From DATGQT01 sp033720695 (GTDB lineage: Bacteria > Bacteroidota > Rhodothermia > Rhodothermales > Rubricoccaceae), in assembly GCA_033720695.1 (NCBI GenBank), contig JAWWCA010000002.1, positions 1-40,374 on the forward strand: a DNA stretch of 40,374 nucleotides. The letters run 5' to 3'. Positions 30,258 to 38,593 of the stretch are shown piece by piece. A program made the translations under genes and the position numbers. The notes below the pieces were generated by a model. The model searched no databases. It was given only the letters and a program-made list of their open reading frames with translations, and had not been told where the DNA came from. The stretch's first letter is position 1. The number at the start of each line of letters is the position of its first letter.

Positions 30258-32735
30258 TCAGCCCTCCTCCCCAAGCGCCACGCCCCGCAGGCGCAGGCTG
30301 TTGGTGACGACCGACACCGACGAGAGCGCCATCGCGGCCGAGGCGACGATGGGTGAGAGGAGCATGCCGAACGCCGGGTAGAGCACGCCCGCCGCCACGG
30401 GGATGCCGACCACGTTGTAGACGAAGGCGAAGAAGAGGTTCTGCCGGATCGTCCGGAGCGTGCGGCCGGAGAGGCGGAAGGCGTCGGCGACGGCCGTGAG
30501 GGTGGGGCGCATGAGCGTGACGTCGGCCGCCTCCATCGCGATGTCGGTGCCCGTGGCGAGGGCGAGACCGACGTCGGCGGCGGCGAGCGCCGGCGCGTCG
30601 TTGATCCCGTCGCCGACGACGGCGACGACGCGGCCCTCCCGACGGTAGCGCTCGACGACCGCCGCCTTGTCGGCCGGCCGCACCTCGGCCTCGACCCGCT
30701 CGATGCCGACCTGCCGGGCCACGGCGTGCGCTGCCGCTTCGGCGTCGCCCGTCACCATCACGGGCGTCACCCCGAGCGCTCGGAGCTGCCGGACCGCCTC
30801 GGCCGCGCTGTCCCGGACGGTATCGGCCACGGCGAGGAGGCCGGCCGGCTGCCCGTCCACCGCGACCCGCACGACCGTCTTGCCGTCGGCCTCCAGGCTC
30901 GCCTGTCGCGCATCGAACGGCTCGGACGCCACGCCGTGCTCCTCCAGAAAGGCGCGGTTGCCGATGCGCACGGCGCGGCCGTCGACGGTCGCCGCGACGC
31001 CGAGCCCCGTCTCGGTCTGGAATGCTGAAACGGGCGGGAGCGGCAGCCCCCGCGCCTCGGCCTCGGCCACGACGGCCCCCGCGATGGGGTGCTCGCTCTG
31101 CGCCTCTGCGGCCGCGGCGAGGGCCAGGAGCGACGCCTCATCGCCGCCGAGCGGCACCGCGTCGGTGAGCCGAGGCGCGCCGAGCGTGAGCGTGCCCGTC
31201 TTGTCGAACAGCACCACGTCCACGTCGCGGACGCGCTCGATGGCGTCGCCGCCCTTGAGGAGGAGGCCGTGCTCGGCGGCCCGGCCCGTCGCCACGACGA
31301 GGGCCGTGGGCGTGGCGAGGCCGAGCGCACACGGGCACGCGATGATGAGGACGCTGACGGCGGTGAGGAGGGCGTAGGCCAGGCGCGGCTCCGGACCCAC
31401 GGCGAGCCAAACGGCGAAGGCCGCGAGGGCGATGACGAGGACGACCGGGACGAAGACGCCCGCCACGCGGTCGGCGAGGGCCTGGATGGGGGCCTTCCGG
31501 CTCTGGGCCTCGCGGACGAGCCGGACGATCTGGGCCAGCGTCGTGCTCCGGCCCGTCCGCGTCACGCGGAGACGGAAGGCGCCCGTCCGGTTGACCGTCC
31601 CGCCCACGACGGCGTCGCCCGGCCGCTTCTCGACGGGAAGGGGCTCGCCCGTGAGCATGCTCTCGTCCACGGCGCTGGCCCCCTCCGTCACCGTCCCGTC
31701 GAGGGGGACACGCTCGCCGGGGCGGACGGCCACGAGCTCGCCCACGGCCACCTCGGCGACGGGCACCTCCGCCTCCCTCCCGTCGCGGACCACGCGCGCC
31801 TCCTCGGGCTGGAGGTCCATCAGCCGACGAATGGCCGCGCCCGTCTTCCCCTTCGCCCGCTCTTCCAGCACGCGCCCCGCCAGGATCAGCGTCACGATGA
31901 CGGCGGCGGCCTCGAAGTAGACGTCGGGGTGCCGCCCCATCGCGCTCATGAAGAGGCCCGGCGCGAGCGTGGCGACGACGCTGTAGCCGTAGGCCGTCCC
32001 CACGCCCAGGGCGACGAGCGTGTTCATGTCGGCGGCGCGGTGGCGGAGCGCCTTCCAGGCGCCGCCGAAGAACCCGCGCCCGGCCCACACCACGACGGGC
32101 GTGGTGAGGAGGAGCTGGACGAGGCGGCTCCCGGGGAAGTCGAGCGCCCCGTGCGACATCGCGAGAACGACGACGGGGAGCGAGAGCACCGCTGCCACGA
32201 CGAAGCGGCGGCGCAGGGCGCGGTAGCGTGCCTCGCGTTCGTGCTGGAGGGCGTCCGGGTCGGCCCGCTCCACGGCGACGCCCGGGACGGCCAGCTCGGC
32301 GTCTTCGAGCCTCTCGAGGAGCCGGTCGGGGTCGGCCACGCCAGGGACGTAGTGGAGGGCGGCCTCGGGCGGGGCGGCCTCGGCGTCCACGTCGGCGCGG
32401 AGGAAGCCGTTCTCGCGGTCGAGCACCTCCTCGACCGCGGCGGACGTGGGCACCACGGCGCCGGGTGCGGCCCGGAGCGGGACGACGAGCGTCTCGGTGC
32501 GGACGCCGTAGCCCGTCTTCTGGACCGTCGCTGCGAGGCGGTCCACGCCCGTCTCGGCGCTGTCGTACTCGACGAGGGCCTCGGCCGTGGCGTAGTTCAC
32601 GGAGGCCGTGCGGACGCCCGGCTGCTTGCCGAGCTGCCGCTCGATGCGCACGGCGCACGCCGCGCACTCCATCCCCTCAACGGGGAGCGCCACGCGCTGC
32701 GGCGCGGCCTCGGGCGGGGCCTGCGGATCGCTCAC
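30258..32735 (-). CDS. copA: Copper-translocating P1B-type ATPase
   Basis: 825 residues. The N-terminal heavy-metal domain carries C24-x2-C27 (MECAAC). A second HMA-like region follows at about 85-165 (VVPTSAAVEEVLDRENGFLRADVDAEA...YVPGVADPDRLLERLE) without any CxxC. Eight membrane helices include the C467-P468-C469 metal site. The catalytic aspartate is D511 (DKTGT), and the SEHPIAGAV nucleotide site, TGD and GDGINDAPAL motifs are all present. The CPC motif together with the HMA type indicates Cu(I) export from the cytosol. The copper chaperone gene copZ ends 15 nt before its start, so both are probably expressed together. Confidence 0.95.
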   Translation of the reverse strand: MSDPQAPPEAAPQRVALPVEGMECAACAVRIERQLGKQPGVRTASVNYATAEALVEYDSAETGVDRLAATVQKTGYGVRTETLVVPLRAAPGAVVPTSAAVEEVLDRENGFLRADVDAEAAPPEAALHYVPGVADPDRLLERLEDAELAVPGVAVERADPDALQHEREARYRALRRRFVVAAVLSLPVVVLAMSHGALDFPGSRLVQLLLTTPVVVWAGRGFFGGAWKALRHRAADMNTLVALGVGTAYGYSVVATLAPGLFMSAMGRHPDVYFEAAAVIVTLILAGRVLEERAKGKTGAAIRRLMDLQPEEARVVRDGREAEVPVAEVAVGELVAVRPGERVPLDGTVTEGASAVDESMLTGEPLPVEKRPGDAVVGGTVNRTGAFRLRVTRTGRSTTLAQIVRLVREAQSRKAPIQALADRVAGVFVPVVLVIALAAFAVWLAVGPEPRLAYALLTAVSVLIIACPCALGLATPTALVVATGRAAEHGLLLKGGDAIERVRDVDVVLFDKTGTLTLGAPRLTDAVPLGGDEASLLALAAAAEAQSEHPIAGAVVAEAEARGLPLPPVSAFQTETGLGVAATVDGRAVRIGNRAFLEEHGVASEPFDARQASLEADGKTVVRVAVDGQPAGLLAVADTVRDSAAEAVRQLRALGVTPVMVTGDAEAAAHAVARQVGIERVEAEVRPADKAAVVERYRREGRVVAVVGDGINDAPALAAADVGLALATGTDIAMEAADVTLMRPTLTAVADAFRLSGRTLRTIRQNLFFAFVYNVVGIPVAAGVLYPAFGMLLSPIVASAAMALSSVSVVTNSLRLRGVALGEEG

Positions 32736-32750
32736 GTCCCTCGGCCCCGC

Positions 32751-32966
32751 CTACGCGGGCGTCCTGGCCGCGACGGTGTACCCGGCGTCCTCGACGCGAG
32801 CCGCGAGGTCGTCGGCGCTCGCCTGCGTGTCGTCGTAGCGGACGACGGCGCGGCCGATCTCGACGGCCTCGACCGTCACGCCGGGCGCCTCGGCCAGCGC
32901 CTCCTCGACGGCGCGGACGCAGTGGCCGCAGCTCATGCCTTCGATGCGGAGGGTCTCGGTACGCAT
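32751..32966 (-). CDS. copZ: Heavy-metal-associated copper chaperone
   Basis: 71 residues, a single HMA ferredoxin-like domain with metal site M11-S-C13-G-H-C16 and the usual end DLAARVEDAGYTV. It should bind Cu(I) in the cytosol and hand it to the neighbouring CopA. The His inside the CxxC loop (CGHC) is common among CopZ-type proteins. It is first in the two-gene unit. Confidence 0.92.
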   Translation of the reverse strand: MRTETLRIEGMSCGHCVRAVEEALAEAPGVTVEAVEIGRAVVRYDDTQASADDLAARVEDAGYTVAARTPA

Positions 32967-33188
32967 GCTCCTCGGGTGTGGTGGGTCTCTGTCAACCCCT
33001 CCACAGCGCGCCGGGTTCTGCCTGCACGGCGGGGCGTCAAGCCCCGCGCGGGGGATCCCCCCACGCTCCCGTGCGCGGGTTGCTGCCCCGGCCCATGGTG
33101 CAGGGACGGCAGCGCGGGCGCCCCGGGCATCCTACGCTTCTCCTGGCGGTTGCCGCCCGACGCCCTCCCGGCTCGACCCCCTCCTGCC
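32967..33188. promoter_or_regulatory. Intergenic region between copZ and the TonB gene
   Basis: 222 nt between divergent genes. It holds a 7-bp hairpin (33029-33035 with 33041-33047, GTCAA loop) and a 12-nt perfect palindrome GGGGGATCCCCC (33050-33061). No CueR- or CsoR-type operator can be recognised. Promoters of both genes must lie here. Confidence 0.35.
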
Positions 33189-33875
33189 ATGACTCCGCTC
33201 GACTCCCGCCGCGACGACCGGCACCATCGCTACCGCCTCCACGCTGAGATCGGCCTCGCCGCCGCCCTCCTCCTCGTGACCGGGCTCTTCCGGATCCCCT
33301 TCCAGACGTCGGCGGTCGTGGAGGACGTCATCGCCGAGACCGAGGTGGTCCACGTCGAGGAGGTCGAGGTCACGCGGCAGCTTGACACCCCGCCGCCGCC
33401 GCCGGCCGCGCCGCCGCCGGTCGAGGTGCCGGACGAGGCCGCCGTCGAGGACGTCCTCCTCCCTGCCATCGAGCTCAACCTCGACGACGAGGCTGCGCCT
33501 CCGCCGCCCCCACCGCCGCCGCCCGCTCCACGGGAAGCACCGCCGCCGCCGCCCGAGCCGGTGCGTGCGCCGGAGCCCGAGGTGTTCGTCGTCGTCGAGC
33601 AGATGCCCGAGCTCATCGGCGGCCTCGCCGCGATCCAGCCGGTCTACCCCGAGATGGAACGGCTGGCCGGCATCGAGGGGCGCGTCTTCGTCGAGTTCGT
33701 CGTCAACGAGGACGGCACCGTCTCCGACGTCGTCGTGCTGCGCGGCGTGAGCGCGGGGCTCGACGACGCCGCCGTGGCGGCCGTCCGGGAAGCCCGGTTC
33801 ACGCCAGGCCACCAGCGCGGCCGCCCCGTGAGGGTGAAGATGTCCATCCCCATCACCTTCCGCATCACGAACTGA
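33189..33875 (+). CDS. tonB: TonB family energy transducer
   Basis: 228 residues. A short cytosolic N-terminus, one membrane anchor at about 20-36 (EIGLAAALLLVTGLFRI), a periplasmic proline-rich spacer (about 65-135, several runs of 5-9 prolines), and a TonB C-terminal domain (about 140-228) with the pattern IQPVYPEMERLAGIEGRV...FVVNEDGTVSDVVVLRG...AVREARFTPG...RVKMSIPITFRI. It couples the proton-motive force, via ExbB/ExbD, to outer-membrane receptors. ExbBD are not encoded nearby. A terminator-like hairpin follows. Confidence 0.92.
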   Translation: MTPLDSRRDDRHHRYRLHAEIGLAAALLLVTGLFRIPFQTSAVVEDVIAETEVVHVEEVEVTRQLDTPPPPPAAPPPVEVPDEAAVEDVLLPAIELNLDDEAAPPPPPPPPPAPREAPPPPPEPVRAPEPEVFVVVEQMPELIGGLAAIQPVYPEMERLAGIEGRVFVEFVVNEDGTVSDVVVLRGVSAGLDDAAVAAVREARFTPGHQRGRPVRVKMSIPITFRITN

Positions 33876-33911
33876 CGCCGCGGGACGACGCCCCCGGCGG
33901 CGTCACGGAGG

Positions 33912-33960
33912 GGAGCGGCCTGGCCCACGAGCGGCCGGGCCGCTCCTCGTCTGTCCCTCT
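33912..33960 (+). terminator. Candidate rho-independent terminator after tonB
   Basis: A 9-bp G/C-rich stem (33912-33920 with 33938-33946, 17-nt loop) is followed by a T-richer tail (TCGTCTGTCCCTCT). It lies 36 nt after the tonB stop. Confidence 0.55.
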
Positions 33961-34146
33961 GATGCGCTAGTCGCCTCATGACCGCTCCCGAGACCGTGGG
34001 TCTGGCGTCCGGGCCGGCGGCTTTGGGGAGCGCTTCGGGAACGCTGGCAGGCCGCCTCCGCGCCGCGCTTAAGATCCTCGCGGACAGGCTGAAACCGGAG
34101 GGTGCAGCATCGGCTGCGTCTGTCCTCTGTTGCAGCGCCCTCCGCC

Positions 34147-34491
34147 GTGGAACTCACGTCCCCCCCCACCCGCCGCAGCACCTGGGCCCGCCTGGCCCCC
34201 TGCGAGCGGGACGCCCTCGACACCCTCCGCACGGCGCTGCGCGAGCGTGAGGACGCGGGCGGACGGCTCGCCCTCGAAGGGCTCGCGCTGTTCTCGGTCC
34301 GCCGCGCCGGCTCCGTCGAGGCCTACCTCTCGCCCGACGCCGTCGTCGCGCTCGCGCCCTACCTCGACGGGCTCCCCCTCGTCCCCTCGCCGCCCCCACC
34401 CGACGCCCCCGGCATCAAGCTCGAAGAGGGCGACGCCGAGCTGTGGGTGGCCGTCGTCCGGCGCCCGGACCGCTCGCGGCCCGAAGCCTGA
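34147..34491 (+). CDS. Hypothetical protein, unknown function
   Basis: 114 residues from a GTG at 34147; an upstream ATG (34102) would add 15 poorly conserved-looking residues. The sequence is acidic and soluble, with a likely helical start (CERDALDTLRTALRERED) and short strands (LALEGLALFSVRRAGSVEAYLSPDAVVALAPYL). No domain is recognised. The end nearly meets the convergent gene that ends at 34500. Confidence 0.55.
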   Translation: MELTSPPTRRSTWARLAPCERDALDTLRTALREREDAGGRLALEGLALFSVRRAGSVEAYLSPDAVVALAPYLDGLPLVPSPPPPDAPGIKLEEGDAELWVAVVRRPDRSRPEA

Positions 34492-34499
34492 ACGAGCCC

Positions 34500-34922
34500 C
34501 TATCGCTCGACGGGAAGGCGCCCGATCTCCTCTCCGCTGAGCGACCGAGACGCGAAGGGGTCCCGGTCGATCATCGGCCGCGAGAGATAGCAGCCGTAGC
34601 AGCAGTCGAAGTCGACATCCGCCAAGGCCATTGCGTAGTCCTGCCGCGCGGTGGCCCCGGGCTCCACACGGACGGCCTCGGCGAGCCCGGTCTCGTACCC
34701 CACGTAGCGGGCCGTCACCTCGTACTCCCCGCCGGGGATGCCGATGATGCGGTAGTGGCCGTCGAGGTCGGTGGCGGCACCGAGTCGGGTGCCTTCCACG
34801 ATGACGTTCGCGCCGGGGATGGGCTCCCCCGTCTCCGCGTCGGTGACGCGGCCGGCGAGCGTACCGGCGTCCTGGGCGGAGACGGTGGCGAGCAGGAGCG
34901 GGAGGAGGAACAGGAGGCGCAT
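34500..34922 (-). CDS. Carboxypeptidase-like regulatory domain protein, TonB-receptor N-terminus only
   Basis: 140 residues from the ATG at 34922. A signal peptide (MRLLFLLPLLLATVSAQ) is followed by a complete CarboxypepD_reg-like beta-sandwich (about 20-100: GTLAGRVTDAETGEPIPGANVIVEG...TDLDGHYRIIGIPGGEYEVTARYVGYE). Next come an odd cysteine cluster DFDCCYGCYLS and a final segment SLSGEEIGRLPVER, which is how a TonB-dependent receptor plug usually begins (E-E-I-x-x-L-P-V). The gene stops there. It is either a stand-alone periplasmic/outer-membrane domain protein or the stump of a receptor of some 900 residues. The downstream sequence belongs to another gene on the other strand, so no remnant is visible. 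Confidence 0.8.
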   Translation of the reverse strand: MRLLFLLPLLLATVSAQDAGTLAGRVTDAETGEPIPGANVIVEGTRLGAATDLDGHYRIIGIPGGEYEVTARYVGYETGLAEAVRVEPGATARQDYAMALADVDFDCCYGCYLSRPMIDRDPFASRSLSGEEIGRLPVER

Positions 34923-35013
34923 GATCGGGCGGTGGGTGCCGCCGGGAACGTGCAGCGCGAGACCGATCCCTCGAAAGGCCAAAGGCGTGCCGGGCATCCC
35001 GCCGTGCCCCATC

Positions 35014-35760
35014 CTACACCCAGATCTCCATGCGCAGACCGCGCCCGTCCCGAGGCGGGTCGTCGCTCGGCAGTCGGCAGGCGGTCCCAGCCGCGACACG
35101 CGCCGCCGTCCAGGCGCACGCGAACGCGTCGAGGATGTCGTCGGTGGGGACGTCCCTCTTGCGGTGGGCGCCGAGCGCGGCGTCGAGGTCCTCGGATCGG
35201 AAGCCGGCCTGGACGAGGAGCCCGTAGCGGATCTCCTTGCCCGCCGTCCGCTTCTTCTTTTCGAGAGCAGGCCGGCCGCCATTCAGCTTCGCGAAGGCCA
35301 CCTCGGGGTGCGCCTCGACGACGCGGCGGGCCTCCTGGAGGGCGGGCGTCACGAGCGCGTCGGCCTCGCGGAGCTTGGGGACGATGCCGAAGGCCTGGAT
35401 CGAGAGGCCGGGCGCGTCGGGGCCGCCCGCGCGGTTGAGCGCCGACGCCTCGGCATGCGTCTCGGCGGCGAGCGCCGCACGGGACGGGGGCGAGAACACG
35501 CTCGACGCCTTGCCCGGCAGCCGCGCTCGCGCGGCCTGGTCGCACAGGCGGCCGCCCCGCCGCGCGCGGTCGAGGAGCCCGACGGGGATGTCCACGGCGA
35601 GCGTCGCGAGGTCGGGGTCCAGCGCGTCGGCGAGGCGGGAGACGAGACGGAGGGCCGCGCTGCCGTCGGGCTCGATCCGGACGACGGCCCAGCCGCTGCG
35701 GCAGCCGTCGGCCCCAGCGACGGGGGCGGGCGGAGGGAGCGCGAGCGGTAGGGTCGGCAT
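35014..35760 (-). CDS. DUF429 domain protein (RNase H-fold-like)
   Basis: 248 residues from the ATG at 35760. The start VAGADGCRSGWAVVRIE, the middle LAVDIPVGLLD...CDQAARARLPGKASSVFSPPSRAAL...GLSIQAFGIVPKLRE, and the end VVEAHPEVAFAKLNGGRP...DDILDAFACAWTAAR are the conserved blocks of DUF429. The three acidic positions (D in GADGC, D in AVDIP, D in DAFACAW) suggest an RNase H-like or nuclease-type active site, but no activity is established. Next to a repair operon on the opposite strand. Confidence 0.88.
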   Translation of the reverse strand: MPTLPLALPPPAPVAGADGCRSGWAVVRIEPDGSAALRLVSRLADALDPDLATLAVDIPVGLLDRARRGGRLCDQAARARLPGKASSVFSPPSRAALAAETHAEASALNRAGGPDAPGLSIQAFGIVPKLREADALVTPALQEARRVVEAHPEVAFAKLNGGRPALEKKKRTAGKEIRYGLLVQAGFRSEDLDAALGAHRKRDVPTDDILDAFACAWTAARVAAGTACRLPSDDPPRDGRGLRMEIWV

Positions 35761-35874
35761 GCAGGAGGATAGCGCACCCGCGCGTTTCCCCAATCTGGGG
35801 CCTTCCCCGATGCGCGCGCCCGAACCCGGGTGGGCAGTGCCCGGTAGCACCGGCGCCCCTCCCCCCTGCTCGTC

Positions 35875-36885
35875 ATGCCCGAAGGACCCGAAGTCCGCCG
35901 TGCGGCGGACCGCCTCCACGAGGCCCTCGCCGGCCAGACCATCCGCCTCTTCGGCGCGCGGACGAAGAAGGCTCGGGCGTGGCTGGAGGAGCACCCCGAC
36001 GCGTTCGTCGGCAAGCGGGTCGAGCGGGTGTGGGCCCACGGCAAGCACCTCGTGGGCGACGTGGACGGGGGCGGCAGCTTCGACGGGCTCTTCTTCCACT
36101 CCCACTTCCTGATGTGGGGCCGGTGGCTCGTGGTGGCCCCTGACGCCCCCGAGGTCGAGACGCGCGACCGCCGCGAGCGCGCCCGCATCGTGACCGACGA
36201 GGCCGCGGCGCTCCTGTACTCGGCGCCCAAGTTCACCGTCGGTGCCGGCGACCCCTACGCGGGCATCCCCGCCCTCCCCCGCCTCGGCCCCGACGTCCTC
36301 CCCTACGAAGGCCGCTTCGACGCCGACGCCTTTCTCGGACGCCTCGACCAGGAGCCCGGACGCGCGATCGGCGCGGCCCTCCTCGACCAGACGGTCGCCG
36401 CGGGCATCGGCAACTACCTCCGCGCCGAGATCCTCTACAGGTGCCGCATCGACCCCTTCCGCCCCGTCGGCGACCTGGAGCAGGAGGCGCGTGCATGCCT
36501 CGTGGCGGAGATCCCGGCCCTCTCGCGGCGCGCCTACGAGGACGGCGGGCGAACGGTCCCCGACGAGACACAGGCGCTGATGGTGGCCGAGCGGGACCTC
36601 CGCTACTCCCCCTTCGCCAAGCCCTGGAACACGCAGCACTGGGTCTTCCGCCGAACCAACCTGCCGTGCCTCCGGTGCGACGACTACGTCCGCCAGAAGC
36701 ACCAGGTCACGCGCGAGTGGAAGGGCGACGACGGCGAGACGGTCGAGAAGAAGCGGATCATCTACTTCTGCCCGACCTGCCAGGGCGTCTCCGGCCCGGT
36801 CCCGCCCGCGCGCCCCCACAAGGACCGCCGCCCCGACGACAGCACCTGGGCCGAGGAGCCCGCCCCCGAGGAGGCCGATGCCTGA
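35875..36885 (+). CDS. nei: Endonuclease VIII-like DNA glycosylase (Fpg/Nei family)
   Basis: 336 residues. It starts MPEGPEV, so processed Pro1 (codon 2) is the Schiff-base nucleophile and Glu (codon 3) the catalytic acid; MPEGPE rather than MPELPE favours Nei over Fpg. The conserved lysine lies in AHGKHL. The helix-two-turn-helix is LLDQTVAAGIGNYLRAEILY and the C-terminal zinc finger has CLRC...CPTC, with about 40 residues of spacer, longer than usual because of the insert EWKGDDGETVEKKR. It removes oxidised pyrimidines and nicks the abasic site. The C-terminal 40 residues are a charged extension. It overlaps the ligase gene by 8 nt. Confidence 0.92.
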   Translation: MPEGPEVRRAADRLHEALAGQTIRLFGARTKKARAWLEEHPDAFVGKRVERVWAHGKHLVGDVDGGGSFDGLFFHSHFLMWGRWLVVAPDAPEVETRDRRERARIVTDEAAALLYSAPKFTVGAGDPYAGIPALPRLGPDVLPYEGRFDADAFLGRLDQEPGRAIGAALLDQTVAAGIGNYLRAEILYRCRIDPFRPVGDLEQEARACLVAEIPALSRRAYEDGGRTVPDETQALMVAERDLRYSPFAKPWNTQHWVFRRTNLPCLRCDDYVRQKHQVTREWKGDDGETVEKKRIIYFCPTCQGVSGPVPPARPHKDRRPDDSTWAEEPAPEEADA

Positions 36886-38593
36886 GTCGGCCCCCTTCCT
36901 ACGGTTCGCGGAGACGGCCGAGGCCGTGACGGCTACGGCGAAGCGGAACGAGAAAGCCGACCGACTCGCCGCGCTCTACGCCGACCTCTCCGACGACGAC
37001 CTCATGCGGGCGGCGCGGTGGAGCGCCGGCCGGCCGTTCCCCCTCCACGACCAGCGTACGACAAGCGTCGGCTACGCGGCGCTCCTCGACGCCGTCGCGG
37101 CCGTGGCGGGGACGACGCGCGACGCCCTGCGCCCCGCCCTCGTCCGCCTCGGCGATCCGGGCGACGTCGCTGCCGAGGCGCTCGCCGACCACGCGCCCGA
37201 GGGCGAGCCCGTCACGCTCGAAGGCCTGGACGCTTGGCTCGGCCGCCTCGCCGAGACGCGCGGCACCAAGAGGAAGGTGGAGGCGCTCTCGGCCCTCCTC
37301 CGACGCCTGAGCGGGGTCGAGACGAAGTACGTCATCAAGCTGCTCTCGGGCGACCTCCGGATCGGCGTCAAGCAGGGCGGCGTCGAGAACGCGATCGCGC
37401 GCGGCTTCGGGCACCCCATCGGCGCGGTGCAGCGGGCCACCATGCTGACAGGCGACCTCGGCGAGACGGCCCGGCTCGCCCGCCACGACCGGCTCGGCGA
37501 GGCCCGGATGCGGCTCTACCACCCGCTCGGCTTCATGCTCGCCACGGCCGCCGACGACCCCGACGACGTCGCCCGCCAGATGCCGACGCCCTTCGCCGTC
37601 GAGGACAAGTACGACGGCATCCGCGCCCAGGCGCACGTCGGCCCGGATCCCGGTGACGACGACCTCCACGGCGTCGCGCGCGGCGGCACCCGCGTCGCGC
37701 TCTTCTCCCGGACCCTCGACGGCATCGCCGCCTCGTTCCCCGATCTCGTCGAGCCCCTCGCCGCGCTCCTCGCGGAAGTGCCCGGCGGCCTCATCCTCGA
37801 CGGCGAGATCGTGCCCGTCGACCCCGAGGGCCGCGCGGCGATCCGTCCGTTCCAGGCCCTCCAGAAGCGCCTCGGGCGCAAGACGGTGACCGACGCGACG
37901 CTCGCCGAGTCGCCCGTCGCCTTCATCGTCTACGACGCCCTCTTCTTCGACGGCGAGGTCGTGCTCGAAGAGCCGTATCGGATCCGCCAAGAGCGCCTCG
38001 ACGCGCTGGGCCTGCCCGGCACCGCATCGGAGGCCCCCGTCCGCCGCTCGGCGGTCTCGTACCTCGACACCGCCGACGACCTCGACGCCCACTTCGACGC
38101 CGCTCGCGAGCGCGGCAACGAGGGGCTGATGGTGAAGGCGCCCGAGGCGCCCTACAAGCCGGGCCGCCGCGGGCGCGACTGGCTCAAGGTCAAGAGGGCC
38201 CTCGCCACGCTCGACTGCGTGGTCACCAGCGTCGAGGTGGGGAGCGGGAAACGGCGTCACCTCCTGAGCGACTTCACGTTCGCCGTCCGCAAGAGCGAAA
38301 CGGACGATACCCTCCTCAACGTAGGAAAGGCCTACTCCGGCCTCACCGATGCCGAGCTCGCCGCCCTCACCGACTGGTTCGAGGCCCACACGCTACAGTC
38401 GTTCGCGCATGGGCGCGTCCGGGTCGTCGAGCCGGGGGTCGTGATCGAGGTGGCGTTCGACCGGGTGCAGGTCTCGAAGCGCCACAAAGGCGGCTACGCC
38501 CTCCGCTTCCCGCGCATCGTCCGCCTCCGCGAGGACAAGCCGGTCGAGGAGATCGACACCCTCGACGCCGTCGCCGCCCTCGCTGACGCATGA
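36878..38593 (+). CDS. ATP-dependent DNA ligase
   Basis: 571 residues. Residues about 1-200 are the DNA-binding ligase N-terminal domain (ETKYVIKLLSGDLRIGVKQGGVENAIA). The adenylation domain has motif I E-D-K244-Y-D-G-I-R (adenylated lysine), motif III-like LFSRTLDGIAASFPDL, motif IV LDGEIVPVD and motif V GLMVKAPEAPYKPGRRGRDWLKVK. The C-terminal OB domain runs from about 440. The three-domain layout resembles archaeal and LigI-type enzymes, not the NAD-dependent LigA. It seals nicks after repair. It overlaps both neighbours (8 nt with nei, ATGA with the DHH gene), so the operon is translationally coupled. Confidence 0.94.
   Translation: MPESAPFLRFAETAEAVTATAKRNEKADRLAALYADLSDDDLMRAARWSAGRPFPLHDQRTTSVGYAALLDAVAAVAGTTRDALRPALVRLGDPGDVAAEALADHAPEGEPVTLEGLDAWLGRLAETRGTKRKVEALSALLRRLSGVETKYVIKLLSGDLRIGVKQGGVENAIARGFGHPIGAVQRATMLTGDLGETARLARHDRLGEARMRLYHPLGFMLATAADDPDDVARQMPTPFAVEDKYDGIRAQAHVGPDPGDDDLHGVARGGTRVALFSRTLDGIAASFPDLVEPLAALLAEVPGGLILDGEIVPVDPEGRAAIRPFQALQKRLGRKTVTDATLAESPVAFIVYDALFFDGEVVLEEPYRIRQERLDALGLPGTASEAPVRRSAVSYLDTADDLDAHFDAARERGNEGLMVKAPEAPYKPGRRGRDWLKVKRALATLDCVVTSVEVGSGKRRHLLSDFTFAVRKSETDDTLLNVGKAYSGLTDAELAALTDWFEAHTLQSFAHGRVRVVEPGVVIEVAFDRVQVSKRHKGGYALRFPRIVRLREDKPVEEIDTLDAVAALADA

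Noticed and set aside
29228..30307. 359-codon plus-strand frame in the sparse region
   Set aside because: Composition is Arg/Ala/Pro/Ser-rich, typical of GC-driven open frames, with no domain or signal.
31089..33185. Long plus-strand open frame across copA leading into tonB
   Set aside because: The part before 33189 is low-complexity and antisense to copA; only the last 228 codons match the TonB family and have a suitable ATG.
33978..34250. 90-codon plus-strand frame after tonB
   Set aside because: It overlaps the better-supported frame at 34147-34491 and consists mainly of Gly, Ala, Arg and Pro without any motif.
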